Source: Myxococcales bacterium
Lineage (GTDB): Bacteria; Myxococcota_A; Polyangia; Fen-1088
DNA length: 64,000 nucleotides
Reading direction: 5' to 3'
NCBI GenBank assembly: GCA_022184915.1
Contig: JAGTJU010000005.1
Span: 372,001 to 436,000, forward strand
The position numbers and the translations under genes were made by a program. Positions 28,490-37,415 of the stretch are shown in pieces; the stretch's first letter is position 1, and each line of letters starts with the position of its first letter. Under the pieces are notes generated by a model. That model saw only the letters and a list, made by a program, of their open reading frames with translations. It ran no database searches and was not told the DNA's origin.

Positions 28490-30265
28490 GTGCACGCTTT
28501 TTTCCGCGCTGTGGGCGTCCCGACACCTCGCGGTAACTCCCACATGCCGACCGGGATGATGGCCCCTCTCCCGGTTAGTGGTTGCCCAGGGAAAAACGAG
28601 CTCACGAAATGCTTGCGTACCCCAGGCTCGCCCCACCACCATGGATTCGTGGGTCCCTCGTGCTTCCTCGCGCTTGCCCTCAGCGCCGCGCTCGCCCTCG
28701 GCAGCTGCGCCGCGCCCTCGAACGACGCCTGCTCACCCACCGACAGACCTGCCGCCTGCCCCGGGCGAGGCCTCTACGACGGCCCCGTGACGGTCACCCT
28801 GAAGGCCCGGGATCCGGGCCGCCTCGTGTACACCCTCGACGGCAGCACGCCCTCCGCCGCCAATGGCCGTCCCTACAGCGAGCCCCTCCAGATCACGGGC
28901 GCGGAGGGGCGGGGCACTGTGGTACTGCGCGTCGCCGAGGTGGGAGGTCCCGTGGCCACACACACCTACGTTTTTCCCAAGTACGTTTTGTCGCAACCCA
29001 CCCGGCCCGCTGGCTTCCCGACGGTCTGGGGCGCGCGTGACACCCGGGAGTCCGACTATGCCCTTGACGCCCGAGCGCTACCCGCTGCGGCGGCAGCGAC
29101 CGCTGCGCTGGCCGCGCTGCCCACGGTCTCTTTGGTGTTTGCGCTCCCGGACCTGTTCGGAGACCAGGGTATCTACATGAATCCCTCCGAGGCGGGGGTC
29201 ACCTGGGAAAGGCCGGTATCGGTCGAGATGTTCGCGGGCGGCGTGGACGACTGGCAAGAAAATGCCGGCGCCCGCATCCAGGGCAACTCCAGCACCCAGA
29301 ACTGGAAGTCGCCCAAGCTCTCGATACGGATTCTGTGGAAGAGCCTCTACGGCCCAAGTGATCTCGAGCAAGCGCTGTTCACGGGGAGCCGCGTGAACCG
29401 GTTCGATACCCTCGTGCTCGATGCCGGGTTGAACTACACGTGGGTGCATCCGGAGCACGAGCAGAGAATCAAGGCTCAATTCGTGCGCGATCAGTTCGTG
29501 GCCGATCTGCAAAACGCCCTCGGCGGCTTGGCGCCCCACGGGCGCTTCGTTCATCTGTACCTGAACGGGCTTTACTGGGGCATGTACAATCTTCACGAGC
29601 GCCCCGATGCCTCCTTTGCGGCACAGCACCTCGGCGGACAACGCGGCGAATACGATGCCCTTCGACATGACGGCGCGAACGTGGTGGATGGTGACGCCAC
29701 CGCGTGGAACACGCTCATGAACCGCGTGCGACGAGGGGTGCGCGACGACGCCGCCTTCGAGGACGTGGCCCGCCTTGTCGATGTGGACGGGTTCATCGAC
29801 TACATGATCCTGAACTTCTTCGTGGGGAACACGGACTGGCCACAGCACAATTGGTACGCCACCCGCAAACGCACGGACGGCGGACGCTTTCGCTTCCACA
29901 GTTGGGATGCCGAACGAACCTTGAGCGAAGTGGAGATCGACCGAACGCAGGTCGATGCGGCCAACGGGCCGGGCGAGCTTTATCAGGCGCTGCGCGCCCA
30001 CGCCGGCTTCCGCGACAAAGTGCGCGCCCGTGCCGCGGCGTTGCTGGGCCCCTCCGGCTTGCTGGGTGGGGGCCGGCCGGCCGAGCTTTACAGGAAACGC
30101 GCCGCGGAGATCGAGAGCGCCGTGTGGCTGGAGGCGGCGCGCTGGGGCGACAGCGCCCGCAGCCAGCCCTACACCCGCGACGACTGGCTCCGCGAGCGCG
30201 ACTGGCTCCTGGACGGCTACTTTCCTCGGCGAGCGGCGATCGTCAGGTCTCAGCTTGCCAATTGA
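28490..30265 (+). CDS. CotH-family protein kinase, exported, with N-terminal CHB/HEX C-type domain
   Basis: The true start is unclear. The first 50 residues from ATG 28490 look non-coding, and the signal region (FLALALSAALALGSC) begins near 28650, so starts at 28544, 28616 or 28649 are possible. After the lipobox Cys a chitobiase/hexosaminidase C-terminal-like module follows (YDGPVTVTLKARD, YTLDGSTPSAANG). The CotH kinase domain then shows RIQGNSSTQNWKSPKLSIRI (Lys276 counting from 28490), a DQFVADLQNALGG helix, LYLNGLYWGMYNLHERPD, HNWYATRK and FHSWDAERTL (Asp473, metal-binding position). CotH kinases phosphorylate secreted proteins using ATP. The gene is divergent from the VWA-VTC operon. 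Confidence 0.87.
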   Translation: MHAFFRAVGVPTPRGNSHMPTGMMAPLPVSGCPGKNELTKCLRTPGSPHHHGFVGPSCFLALALSAALALGSCAAPSNDACSPTDRPAACPGRGLYDGPVTVTLKARDPGRLVYTLDGSTPSAANGRPYSEPLQITGAEGRGTVVLRVAEVGGPVATHTYVFPKYVLSQPTRPAGFPTVWGARDTRESDYALDARALPAAAAATAALAALPTVSLVFALPDLFGDQGIYMNPSEAGVTWERPVSVEMFAGGVDDWQENAGARIQGNSSTQNWKSPKLSIRILWKSLYGPSDLEQALFTGSRVNRFDTLVLDAGLNYTWVHPEHEQRIKAQFVRDQFVADLQNALGGLAPHGRFVHLYLNGLYWGMYNLHERPDASFAAQHLGGQRGEYDALRHDGANVVDGDATAWNTLMNRVRRGVRDDAAFEDVARLVDVDGFIDYMILNFFVGNTDWPQHNWYATRKRTDGGRFRFHSWDAERTLSEVEIDRTQVDAANGPGELYQALRAHAGFRDKVRARAAALLGPSGLLGGGRPAELYRKRAAEIESAVWLEAARWGDSARSQPYTRDDWLRERDWLLDGYFPRRAAIVRSQLAN

Positions 30266-30277
30266 GGGCCGAGCGCC

Positions 30278-30985
30278 TCAGGACAGCTTCGGCTTGACGT
30301 GCCAAACGGCCTTCTTCCGCCCCTTCCGCGGCGGTGTCAGCAGAGAAGGGTCATCGAGGAGCGCTTGCAGCGCTTCACGCGGGTCGCCATCAGCAGCCTT
30401 GCGCATGTCTCCGCCTTCGTCGCGCGCGATCTCGATCAGCAAGCGGTCGCTGACCACCGAACGGGGGAAAAGTGCGGTCACATCTTGTTCGCTCACCCAG
30501 CCGTCCCGGTGTTTGATGAGCAGCCAGTCCTTGCCGGGAGGAGCACTTTTGGCGCCGGTACGGACCAACACCCACGAGCCCCGAAGCCTCTGCCCTTCGA
30601 GCGTGAACTTGAGATCGCCTTTGGCGAGGGCCGCGTCGACATCCTCCGATTCGGGGACCCAGAGGCCGTGGTCCCAGATCATTACGGTGCCCCCCCCGTA
30701 TTCCCCCGCCGGAATGATGCCCTCGAAGGTGTTGTACTCCTTCGGGTGATCTTCCACCTGCCGGGCCATGCGCCTCACCTTGGGGTCGTAGCAGGGGCCT
30801 TTGGGCACGGCCCAGGACAGCATCACCCCATTCCACTCGAGCCGGAGATCGTAGTGGAGCAGCGTGGCGCGGTGCTTTTGCACCACGAAGGACAGCTTCT
30901 TTGGTCGGCGCGCCCGCACCGGTTTACCCTCGGGCTCGCGGGTGACGTCGAACTTCCGCTTGCGGCGGTACTCGTCGAGGGGCAT
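30278..30985 (-). CDS. LigD-type 3'-phosphoesterase domain protein
   Basis: 235 residues from ATG 30985; the start MPLDEYRRKRKFDVTREP matches the usual beginning of LigD phosphoesterase (PE) modules. Catalytic histidines and Asp/Arg are in VVQKHRATLLHYDLRLEW, and FEGIIPAGEYGGGTVMIWD is the family core. PE domains remove 3' phosphates or ribonucleotides from DNA ends during nonhomologous end joining. No ligase or polymerase domain is fused and neither Ku nor a ligase is adjacent, so this is a stand-alone module. Residues 200-235 (basic) are unassigned. Confidence 0.88.
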   Translation of the reverse strand: MPLDEYRRKRKFDVTREPEGKPVRARRPKKLSFVVQKHRATLLHYDLRLEWNGVMLSWAVPKGPCYDPKVRRMARQVEDHPKEYNTFEGIIPAGEYGGGTVMIWDHGLWVPESEDVDAALAKGDLKFTLEGQRLRGSWVLVRTGAKSAPPGKDWLLIKHRDGWVSEQDVTALFPRSVVSDRLLIEIARDEGGDMRKAADGDPREALQALLDDPSLLTPPRKGRKKAVWHVKPKLS

Positions 30986-31132
30986 GCCCCGAAAACCATA
31001 GCGGCTGGGCGGCCGGCGCCACCATCCGGAAACGCCGGTCCTGTTCACCGCTTCGCCCATCGAGCCGTAAACGGCCGTGGGGCCGCGGCCTGGTCCATCG
31101 ACCAAGCGCGGCCCCAGGTTCCCTGCTCTGAC

Positions 31133-31660
31133 TCAGCTGGACGAGCGCGCCCGTACCGACTCGATGGTTTTGCCCGAGCTTGGGTAGCTTTCGCCTACCG
31201 ACACGTTCGTTTCGACGAGCCCCTTCTGCGAACCTGCCTTCCGGGCCTGGGTCTCGGCCTCTTGTACGAGCCCCACTTTGTGGGCAATGCCCCCCATGCG
31301 GCGCAGGCGCTCGACGCGGGCCTCGTGCCCCGCCGCTTCGGGCGAGGTCGTGGGCGTGGCCTTCACCACGCCCGCCTCCTCATCGACCAACCTCTGGTAG
31401 CGGGCCACCTCGCGTTGGGCACGCTCCACGAGGCCCGACTTGACGGCCGGGCTGCCCATGCGCCGGTACGTGGCCAGCTTGTCTTGCCACGTCCGCAGCG
31501 CCTCGGCCGGGCTTTGCGCCCCTGTGTAGGTCGCCGCTTCAACGGGGTAAGCGCGCTCCCGTACGTCGGTTTCGTTGACGTCGTCGGCAAAGGCCGACGA
31601 GGCCGGCAAGGAGAGGGAGAGAGCCAACACCGAACCCGAAATAACCTTGGATGCCTTCAT
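31133..31660 (-). CDS. Periplasmic protein with two copies of an RMG-x-A motif
   Basis: ATG 31660 follows AAAGGATA; a signal peptide (VISGSVLALSLSLPASSAFA) gives a soluble periplasmic product of about 150 residues. Two helical segments repeat: YRRMGSPAVKSGLVERAQRE and LRRMGGIAHKVGLVQEAETQ share RMG-x2-A-x-K-x-GLV-x2-A, indicating an internal duplication of about 25 residues. The rest is polar. No known family recognised. A ribosome site and clear signal peptide make it a confident gene of unknown role. Confidence 0.75.
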   Translation of the reverse strand: MKASKVISGSVLALSLSLPASSAFADDVNETDVRERAYPVEAATYTGAQSPAEALRTWQDKLATYRRMGSPAVKSGLVERAQREVARYQRLVDEEAGVVKATPTTSPEAAGHEARVERLRRMGGIAHKVGLVQEAETQARKAGSQKGLVETNVSVGESYPSSGKTIESVRARSSS

Positions 31661-31777
31661 GACACACGTATCCTTTCTGAACTGCTTGTCTTGCGTTCCG
31701 ACAAGTCCCTGAACCGGTGCCCCCGGAAGCGAGCTGGGACGAAACCCACGCCCGGGGATCGAAGCGATCGGGCCGGT

Positions 31778-32206
31778 TCAGATCAGAAAGGACTGTTTGT
31801 GCAGGAGGATTGGGATCGGGGGAAAGCGGCGAGGCGGGCCTGCGAAGGCGGCCTCCGGCTGCGCCGTGGCGAGCAGCAGCGACGTCTCGAAAAACGGCGG
31901 GGGCGTCTTGTGGGCCTTTTGCCCTCGGGGGGCGCGCAAGCGCGCCGACGAGGACCGGCGGGTGAGCGCTTCGAGTTCGGCGCAGCACGACGACCCAAGC
32001 TCGGACCCCGCCTTCTCGCCGGATGACTTGGACGGCTTCGTGGGCTCTTCGGCCTCCTCGCCCGAGCCCTCCCGGGGACAGTTCGTGGGCCGGCTGGCCG
32101 CGGGCGCCACGCAGGACGCCAGGACGAGTGGCACCAACAGCAGCGCGGCCCACACTGTGCGGGGGGGCGCCGGGGTCGCTCGAGGGTCCTGACTGCCGTG
32201 GGCCAT
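31778..32206 (-). CDS. Small hypothetical lipoprotein
   Basis: 142 residues from ATG 32206, behind AGAGGTA. The signal peptide runs to the lipobox LVLASC (Cys27), then a polar, Glu/Lys/Ser-rich segment with a CC pair (GSSCCAELEAL). The C-terminal half is Pro/Arg-rich. No family recognised. Other frames in this stretch give long open readings without ribosome sites and are likely shadows. It lies 117 bases from the 31660 gene on the same strand. Confidence 0.55.
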   Translation of the reverse strand: MAHGSQDPRATPAPPRTVWAALLLVPLVLASCVAPAASRPTNCPREGSGEEAEEPTKPSKSSGEKAGSELGSSCCAELEALTRRSSSARLRAPRGQKAHKTPPPFFETSLLLATAQPEAAFAGPPRRFPPIPILLHKQSFLI

Positions 32207-32326
32207 GTTCGTACCTCTATTTCTAGACACTCGACGTTTACCGTCAAGACATTTCGACGTTACATTCCGTGCGACAGACGGGCGTCTCGGCAACCGACAC
32301 TCCCGTGCGCCCCACCTCGCAGGCGG

Positions 32327-33439
32327 TCACTCGATGCGGACCAGGGAGGTCTCCAGCCGGGCTTCCGCCGGATCGACGCTGACCACCAGGTAGTGCCGGC
32401 CGAGGCCGTCGAGCCGCTCGGGGATCGCGCCCCCGCCCCCCGTGACGAAGGCCGGAATGCCCCCGTTGCTGAAGGCGTAGTACGAGTGCACGTGCCCGTA
32501 GATCGTGAGGTCCACGCCGCCCGCGGCCAGCAACGAGATCAACTTCGCCGCCTCGAGGCGGCTCGCGAAGGCGCCGTTGCGCGCGCCCACCGGATCGAGC
32601 GGCGGGATGTGCATGAACACGAAGTGCAAGCGATCGCGGGCGTCCACGAGCCAGGTATCGAGCCAGCCGTAGACCTGGGGCGCCAGCGTGGCGCTGGCCG
32701 AATCGAGCAGCGTGAACTGCACGCCGTGAAACGCAAAACGGAAATTGCCGCGTCCGAAGTGCTCGTGAAACAAGGTGTCTCGTACGCCCAGCTCGTGATT
32801 GCCGAGCGTGGCGAAGATGGGGATGCCGAGACCCTGCATCTCCCGCTGAAAGCGCGTGAGCTCCGCTTCCGAGCCGCTCTCCGTCAGATCGCCGCTCATC
32901 ACCACGAACCGGAGGGTCTCGTCCTGATTCATGCGGCGGTAAAGGTCCTGGACCCGGCCGATGGCTTCTTGCACGTCCGCGAACACCGCGAAGCGAAACG
33001 GGGTGGAGGCGTTGGCGTCCGGGGGGGCCAGCACCAGGCGCAAAGGTCCGGGCTGAAGGCCAAGGAGCTGGTAGCGCCGTTGCGTCGCGACGAGCGTGGG
33101 TTCGGGCACGAGGGCCAGGCCGGGCGGGCCCTCCGGGGCGCTCAGCACGGCATCGGGCAGGGCATTGTCGAACGTGAGGCTGAGCGTGGGGGTTCCGGGC
33201 GGGATCGTGAGGGTCAGGCCGAGCGACGGCGCCTGCCCCCACAACACGATGCGGTCGGGTGCCAGCAACCGGACAGCCGCCAGGCCTTCGTCGACGGCGA
33301 TGGCAAGCCCCCCAGAGGCCGCCTGCCCCACCTCGGCGTCGCGACGCGCCCGCGCGTCAGCCACGTCGAGACAGCCCGTGAGCGCTCCCCCGGCAAGCAG
33401 GGCGACCCCGATCCCCCCCATACGCCCACGCGCGCTCAT
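32327..33439 (-). CDS. Exported metallophosphoesterase lipoprotein
   Basis: ATG 33439 follows GGGAGAG and overlaps the upstream stop by four bases (ATGA). The signal peptide ends at ALTGC. The 370-residue protein has an N-terminal beta-rich region (about 45-140) like a purple-acid-phosphatase-type N domain, then calcineurin-like motifs: RFAVFADVQE (degenerate DxH), VVMSGDLTESG, ATLGNHELG, FVFMHIPP and IYGHVHSY. The first metal motif reads DVQ instead of DxH, which may alter metal binding. It should cleave phosphoester bonds outside the cytoplasm. Translationally coupled to the barrel-like protein gene upstream. Confidence 0.85.
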   Translation of the reverse strand: MSARGRMGGIGVALLAGGALTGCLDVADARARRDAEVGQAASGGLAIAVDEGLAAVRLLAPDRIVLWGQAPSLGLTLTIPPGTPTLSLTFDNALPDAVLSAPEGPPGLALVPEPTLVATQRRYQLLGLQPGPLRLVLAPPDANASTPFRFAVFADVQEAIGRVQDLYRRMNQDETLRFVVMSGDLTESGSEAELTRFQREMQGLGIPIFATLGNHELGVRDTLFHEHFGRGNFRFAFHGVQFTLLDSASATLAPQVYGWLDTWLVDARDRLHFVFMHIPPLDPVGARNGAFASRLEAAKLISLLAAGGVDLTIYGHVHSYYAFSNGGIPAFVTGGGGAIPERLDGLGRHYLVVSVDPAEARLETSLVRIE

Positions 33440-34581
33440 TGCAGCTCTCCCATTCTGTGAACCACGGCTAACCCCCAGACCCAGGCGGCGCCGGCCTGCA
33501 CGTCGGCCACCAGGCCGAAGCGGGGCGACAGGAACGCCACCAGCTCCGCACCGAAATGTCCCAGCGCGCCGCTGCCCAGGCCGGGCGTTTTGAGACCGCC
33601 GGCGAACCCATCGTGACGGTGCTCGTAGAACAAGCGCAATGTGCCCCGGCGGCTCGGGTGATGGCCCAAAAACGCGCCGAACCCGAACCCGCCGATGAGC
33701 ACACCCTGGGCCTCGGCCGCGTCCACCTGGGGGTACTGGTAGGCGCCGATGCCGAGACCGGCCGAGGCGTCGACGAAGGCGCCAGCGAGCGAAGGCGCGA
33801 GGGCCGCGAGGGCCACGCGCGACTCGACCCGCAGGTCGAGGCTGGACAGGTCGTACGCCGGATCGAACACGCGCGTCGAGGCCTCGCGGTGGCGGTGGTG
33901 GAAGAGGCCAAGCACCAGATCGACGGAGGTGCCGCGGGCGTCGGGACGATCCGCGCGCGGGCCCACCACACGAACGGCGGTGTCGAAGGCCACCCGCAGG
34001 GTCTCGCCCCCGGGAGCGACGAAGGCAGCCGGAGACAGCCGCCAACGCGCAAGCCGCAGGTCCAGCGCCGGCGTGAGGTAAAGGCGGCTCGACAAGGTGG
34101 GATCGTCCACGAAGCGAACGCCGGCAGAGAGCGAGAGCCACGGCAGCCGCGCCAGCGGGCGCCCGAAGCCCCCGGCCGGTGCCAGGATGCCGTACACGTC
34201 CGCCAGCCAGCTGGTGATGAACAAGCCCGCCCCGGCCATGGTGGTCAACGCAAACAGCTCGACGGTGTGCCGAGAGGCCCCCGAAAACGCCAGCCCCAAG
34301 ACGCCGCCGACGAGGGCCCCGACGCCCACAGACTCGGCGACGAGAAGGCGGCGCGCCGTGCGGGAGTCGCCCGCCGCAAAGTGACCGGCGCCGTGCAAGA
34401 GCAGGCCGGGCACGAGCGCCGCGCCCGCGGGCACCACCCCGCGCCTGAGGGTGGGTGGGGGTGCGCCGGTGGTGCTGCCGGGTTCGGTGGCGGGCACGTC
34501 AGGCGCGGGCGGCGGGGCCGCGCGGGCTTCGGCGTCGACGAGAGAGCAGGCCAGCAGGCAACCGAACGCGAAGCGAAGCAC
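33436..34581 (-). CDS. Exported barrel-like protein coupled to the metallophosphoesterase
   Basis: About 381 residues from GTG 34581 (an upstream start at 34653 is also open; neither has a clear ribosome site). The signal peptide (LRFAFGCLLACSLVDAEARA) is followed by a Pro/Ala linker, two hydrophobic helical stretches (LVAESVGVGALVGGVLGLAF and LFALTTMAGAGLFITSWLADVYG), and then strands resembling an outer-membrane barrel (LSLSAGVRFVDD, RLYLTPALDLRLA, LRLFYEHRHDGF). No enzyme motif. The coupling suggests the barrel and the phosphoesterase work at the same envelope site (inference). Confidence 0.65.
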   Translation of the reverse strand: MLRFAFGCLLACSLVDAEARAAPPPAPDVPATEPGSTTGAPPPTLRRGVVPAGAALVPGLLLHGAGHFAAGDSRTARRLLVAESVGVGALVGGVLGLAFSGASRHTVELFALTTMAGAGLFITSWLADVYGILAPAGGFGRPLARLPWLSLSAGVRFVDDPTLSSRLYLTPALDLRLARWRLSPAAFVAPGGETLRVAFDTAVRVVGPRADRPDARGTSVDLVLGLFHHRHREASTRVFDPAYDLSSLDLRVESRVALAALAPSLAGAFVDASAGLGIGAYQYPQVDAAEAQGVLIGGFGFGAFLGHHPSRRGTLRLFYEHRHDGFAGGLKTPGLGSGALGHFGAELVAFLSPRFGLVADVQAGAAWVWGLAVVHRMGELQ

Positions 34582-34705
34582 GGCAGGAGCGTAGCAATCC
34601 CCCGCGGGGCGCAGAGGACGAGGGGTGCGGGCCCGAAGACGCAGGAACCGCACGCGCCGCCCGCGGTCCGGGGCGAGAGGGGTCGCCTGCTAGAGTGGCG
34701 GCCCG

Positions 34706-35773
34706 ATGCCCCGGTCCCCTCGCCTCGCCGCGCCCGCGCTTCCCCGGCTCCCCTTCGCCTTCGGGGTGTGCCAGGTGGGGGCCGAGCCGGCCGTGAAAGC
34801 CGAGGTGGCGCGCCTCAAGCCGGGGTGGCGGTTTGCGTTTTCCCGCCCCGGATTGGTGACGTGGAAAACCGAGGCACCGATCTCCCCCGACGAGCCGCTC
34901 GACGCCGTGTTCGTGCGCCACCATGGCGCCTCGATCGGGCGCGCGGACAACGCGGAGCAAGTGGTGGCGCTGGTCGCCCCCGTGCTACAGGCCGCAGGCG
35001 TACCCGCCCGCCTGTCAGTCTTCGAGCGCGACCGGGCCAAACCGGGCGACGAAGCGCCTGGGGACAGCTACGGGCCTGCCGCCGAGGCCGTGCGCCGGTT
35101 GGTCGAAGCGGCGTTCCCGCCGGGAGCGCTCTTTGCGGAGACGCGGGCGCGGCCCGGGGACCTGGTGATCGACGTGGTGGTGGCAGGCGACGAGCCCTTT
35201 TTGGTGGGCCTTCACGTGCACGGCCCCACCCACGCGCCCTGGCCGGGGGGGCGGCCTTCGTTCACGTTGCCGCCGGAAGCGCCCTCGCGGGCCTGGCTGA
35301 AGCTCGAAGAGGGCCTGGCGTTTGGTCGCCTGCCCCTGCGCGCCGGGCAGGTGGCCTTGGAGGTCGGCAGCGCGCCGGGCGGCGCGAGCTGGGCGCTGCT
35401 CGGCCGGGGGCTCACCGTGGTGGGTGTGGATCCCGGGGACATGGACGAACGGGTGCTGCGCCACCCGGGCTTTACGCACCTGCGATCGACACTGGCGGAA
35501 GTGCGCCGCGAAAGCCTACCCCCGCGCATCGATTGGCTGCTGCTCGACGTGAACGTGGCGCCGCAGGTGGCGCTGCACCAGCTCCGGCGCCTCGTCAGCA
35601 CCCTGCGGGGCACGCTCGCGGGCGCCCTTTTGACCTTGAAACTGAACGACTGGGGCATGGCCCGTGACGTGCCCGCGCTGCTCGCGCGGGTGCAAGGCAT
35701 GGGCTTTTCCCGGGTGCGTGCCAAACAGCTCGCCCACAACCGGCAGGAGCTCTGCGTGGTGGCGCGCCCCTGA
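34706..35773 (+). CDS. rlmM: RlmM-like FtsJ-type RNA 2'-O-methyltransferase
   Basis: 355 residues, about the length of E. coli RlmM (366), the 23S rRNA C2498 2'-O-methyltransferase. A THUMP-like N-terminal region is followed by the FtsJ/RrmJ fold. The segment APSRAWLKLEEG matches the RlmM motif just before the SAM domain. The SAM loop is EVGSAPGGASWALL, followed by VVGVDPGDMD, LLLDVNVAP, LLTLKLND and NRQELCVV. The K-D-K-E catalytic tetrad is visible (K in LKLEEG, D in LLLDV, K in LTLKL, E in QELC). Monocistronic; divergent from the barrel gene. No strong ribosome site before ATG 34706. Confidence 0.75.
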   Translation: MPRSPRLAAPALPRLPFAFGVCQVGAEPAVKAEVARLKPGWRFAFSRPGLVTWKTEAPISPDEPLDAVFVRHHGASIGRADNAEQVVALVAPVLQAAGVPARLSVFERDRAKPGDEAPGDSYGPAAEAVRRLVEAAFPPGALFAETRARPGDLVIDVVVAGDEPFLVGLHVHGPTHAPWPGGRPSFTLPPEAPSRAWLKLEEGLAFGRLPLRAGQVALEVGSAPGGASWALLGRGLTVVGVDPGDMDERVLRHPGFTHLRSTLAEVRRESLPPRIDWLLLDVNVAPQVALHQLRRLVSTLRGTLAGALLTLKLNDWGMARDVPALLARVQGMGFSRVRAKQLAHNRQELCVVARP

Positions 35774-35787
35774 CCAAAGGGGCGGCG

Positions 35788-36621
35788 TCAGCGCCCCGCC
35801 AGCGCCATCGTGTTGACCAGCGTGCCGATGGGCGCGATGCCGATACGCACCTCATCGCCCGGTGCGAGCGTGAAGTCATCCGGCGGCACGATGCCCGTGC
35901 CCGTCATCATGAGGCAGCCCACCGGGAAGGACATTTCGCTGAACAGGTAGCGCGCCAGTTCGTCGGGGCGGCGGCGCATCTGGGAGAGCGTGGTCTTGTC
36001 GGCATTCACCACCTGCCCGCCGCGCAGGATCTCGAGCGTGATCTCGGTCTCGGGAGCCAGCGGGCCGTCCGTAAGGTACCAAGCGGGCCCAACTGCAGCG
36101 CTGGCGTCCCACACCTTCGCCTGGGGCAAATAGAGCGGGTTTTCGCCCTCGATGTCGCGGGCGGAGAGATCGTTGCCCACGGTGTAGCCCACCACGGCCC
36201 CCGTGGCGTCGATGACCAGCGTCAGCTCGGGCTCGGGCACCATCCAGCGGCTGTCGCGGCGCAGATGCATGCGGGCGCCCGGCGCGGCCACCCGGCTTGG
36301 GTGGGCCTTGAAAAAGAGCTCGGGGCGATCGGCCTCGTACACGCGGTCGTAGAAGCTGCCGCCCCCCGAGGCTTCGGATTCCGCCATGCGCGCCACACGG
36401 CTGCGAAAGTACGTGACGCCCGCGGCCCAGACCTCTTGCGTGCCGAGGGGGGCCTCCAGGGTCCCGGGCGCTTCCACCACCTCACCTTGCGCGAAGGCCT
36501 GTTCTGCGCGGACCCGTGCCCCCGCGGACGAGAGCAAACCGTCGAGATGGAGGCCGGCGAGCGCGCGGTGCTGGTGACCATCGAAACCGACGAGGCCCGA
36601 GGGCGTGTTGAAGATGTGCAT
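35788..36621 (-). CDS. Fumarylacetoacetate-hydrolase family sugar-acid dehydratase (2-keto-3-deoxypentonate type)
   Basis: 277 residues; ATG 36621 follows AGGAG with eight-base spacing. FAH-family core motifs: [38 protein letters not shown] (metal Glu pair), [32 protein letters not shown] and [10 protein letters not shown]. The pattern from VWxxGVTY to [10 protein letters not shown] closely matches archaeal 2-keto-3-deoxy-D-arabinonate dehydratase, from my knowledge of that sequence. That enzyme forms alpha-ketoglutarate semialdehyde. The neighbouring aldehyde dehydrogenase would oxidise this product, so a Weimberg-type oxidative pentose route is likely. Divergent from the regulator gene, with a palindromic operator between them. 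Confidence 0.85.
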   Translation of the reverse strand: MHIFNTPSGLVGFDGHQHRALAGLHLDGLLSSAGARVRAEQAFAQGEVVEAPGTLEAPLGTQEVWAAGVTYFRSRVARMAESEASGGGSFYDRVYEADRPELFFKAHPSRVAAPGARMHLRRDSRWMVPEPELTLVIDATGAVVGYTVGNDLSARDIEGENPLYLPQAKVWDASAAVGPAWYLTDGPLAPETEITLEILRGGQVVNADKTTLSQMRRRPDELARYLFSEMSFPVGCLMMTGTGIVPPDDFTLAPGDEVRIGIAPIGTLVNTMALAGR

Positions 36622-36672
36622 GGAAAGACTCCTGTGGCTTCCGAGGCCTCGGTTGCTACCATGTGCCCTGTC

Positions 36673-36686
36673 GATTGTCGACAATC
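36673..36686. promoter_or_regulatory. Perfect palindromic operator (GntR/FadR-type)
   Basis: GATTGTCGACAATC is a perfect 14-base palindrome, located 51 bases from the FAH-dehydratase ATG and six bases before the GntR ATG (36693). The core TTGTCGACAA fits the T-x-GT-(N)-AC-x-A half-site pattern of FadR/FCD-type GntR regulators. It is therefore a strong candidate site for autoregulation and for control of both divergent units. A GTG start at 36663 would place the site inside the coding region, which argues for the ATG. Confidence 0.65.
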
Positions 36687-36692
36687 CTGACC

Positions 36693-37415
36693 ATGGCCGC
36701 CCGTCCCCTCTCCCGCAGCGCGCTTTTGCCGATTCCCCGGCAGACGCTGCGCACGCCCATCGCCGACCAGCTGCGGGCTTTCATCCTGGACGGCCGGATG
36801 GCCCCCGGAGAGCGCATCGTGGAGCTCGGCGTGGCGGCCCAGCTGGGCGTGAGCCGCGCCCCCTTGCGGGAGGCGCTGTGGCAGCTCGCCAAGGAGGGGC
36901 TGGTGCGCTTCGAGCCGAACCGGGGAGCGTTCGTGGCCGAGCTTTCGGCGGAGGACGTCACGCACATCTTCGAGATCCGGCAAGCACTCGAGACCCAGGC
37001 CGCCGTTCGCATCTTCGAGCGCCAGGACGAGGCCGCCTTCAGGGCGCTCGAACAGCGGTGCGCGGCGCTCGAAGCAGCCGGCACCCGGAAGGACATGCGG
37101 GCCTTTGCCGAAGCCGACGTGGCGTTCCACAAAACGCTGTGGCACCACGCGGGCAACCCGATCCTCGAAGAGGTGCTCTGCGGGGTGTCGGTGCGCTTCT
37201 TCGGCTACGGACTCATCCGGGATTTGCCCCGCGCCTCGGCCTACGCGTTCGACCAGGTGGTGGCCGAGCACCGCAAGATGCTCGCGCTCATGCGAGCGGG
37301 CCCGAAGGCGCGTATCGTGCGCGGCTTCGCCCATGCCCTGCGCGCCTTCCGCGATTACAGCCTGGAACGCTTCGCCAACGCTGCAACCCAGAAAAACGCT
37401 CTGAGATCCTCATGA
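36693..37415 (+). CDS. GntR family transcriptional regulator (FCD domain)
   Basis: 240 residues from ATG 36693. The winged-helix DNA-binding domain occupies about residues 15-80 ([50 protein letters not shown]). The FCD effector domain follows with metal-site residues in [22 protein letters not shown] and FAHALRAF. No ribosome site is evident, because the operator occupies that space. The stop overlaps the aldehyde dehydrogenase ATG (ATGA), so the two are coupled. The expected effector is a sugar acid or keto-acid of the encoded pathway. Confidence 0.88.
   Translation: MAARPLSRSALLPIPRQTLRTPIADQLRAFILDGRMAPGERIVELGVAAQLGVSRAPLREALWQLAKEGLVRFEPNRGAFVAELSAEDVTHIFEIRQALETQAAVRIFERQDEAAFRALEQRCAALEAAGTRKDMRAFAEADVAFHKTLWHHAGNPILEEVLCGVSVRFFGYGLIRDLPRASAYAFDQVVAEHRKMLALMRAGPKARIVRGFAHALRAFRDYSLERFANAATQKNALRSS

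Noticed and set aside
28490-30265. CotH as evidence for spore formation
   Set aside because: The CotH fold is widespread in non-sporulating bacteria; nothing else in the window points to spore coats.
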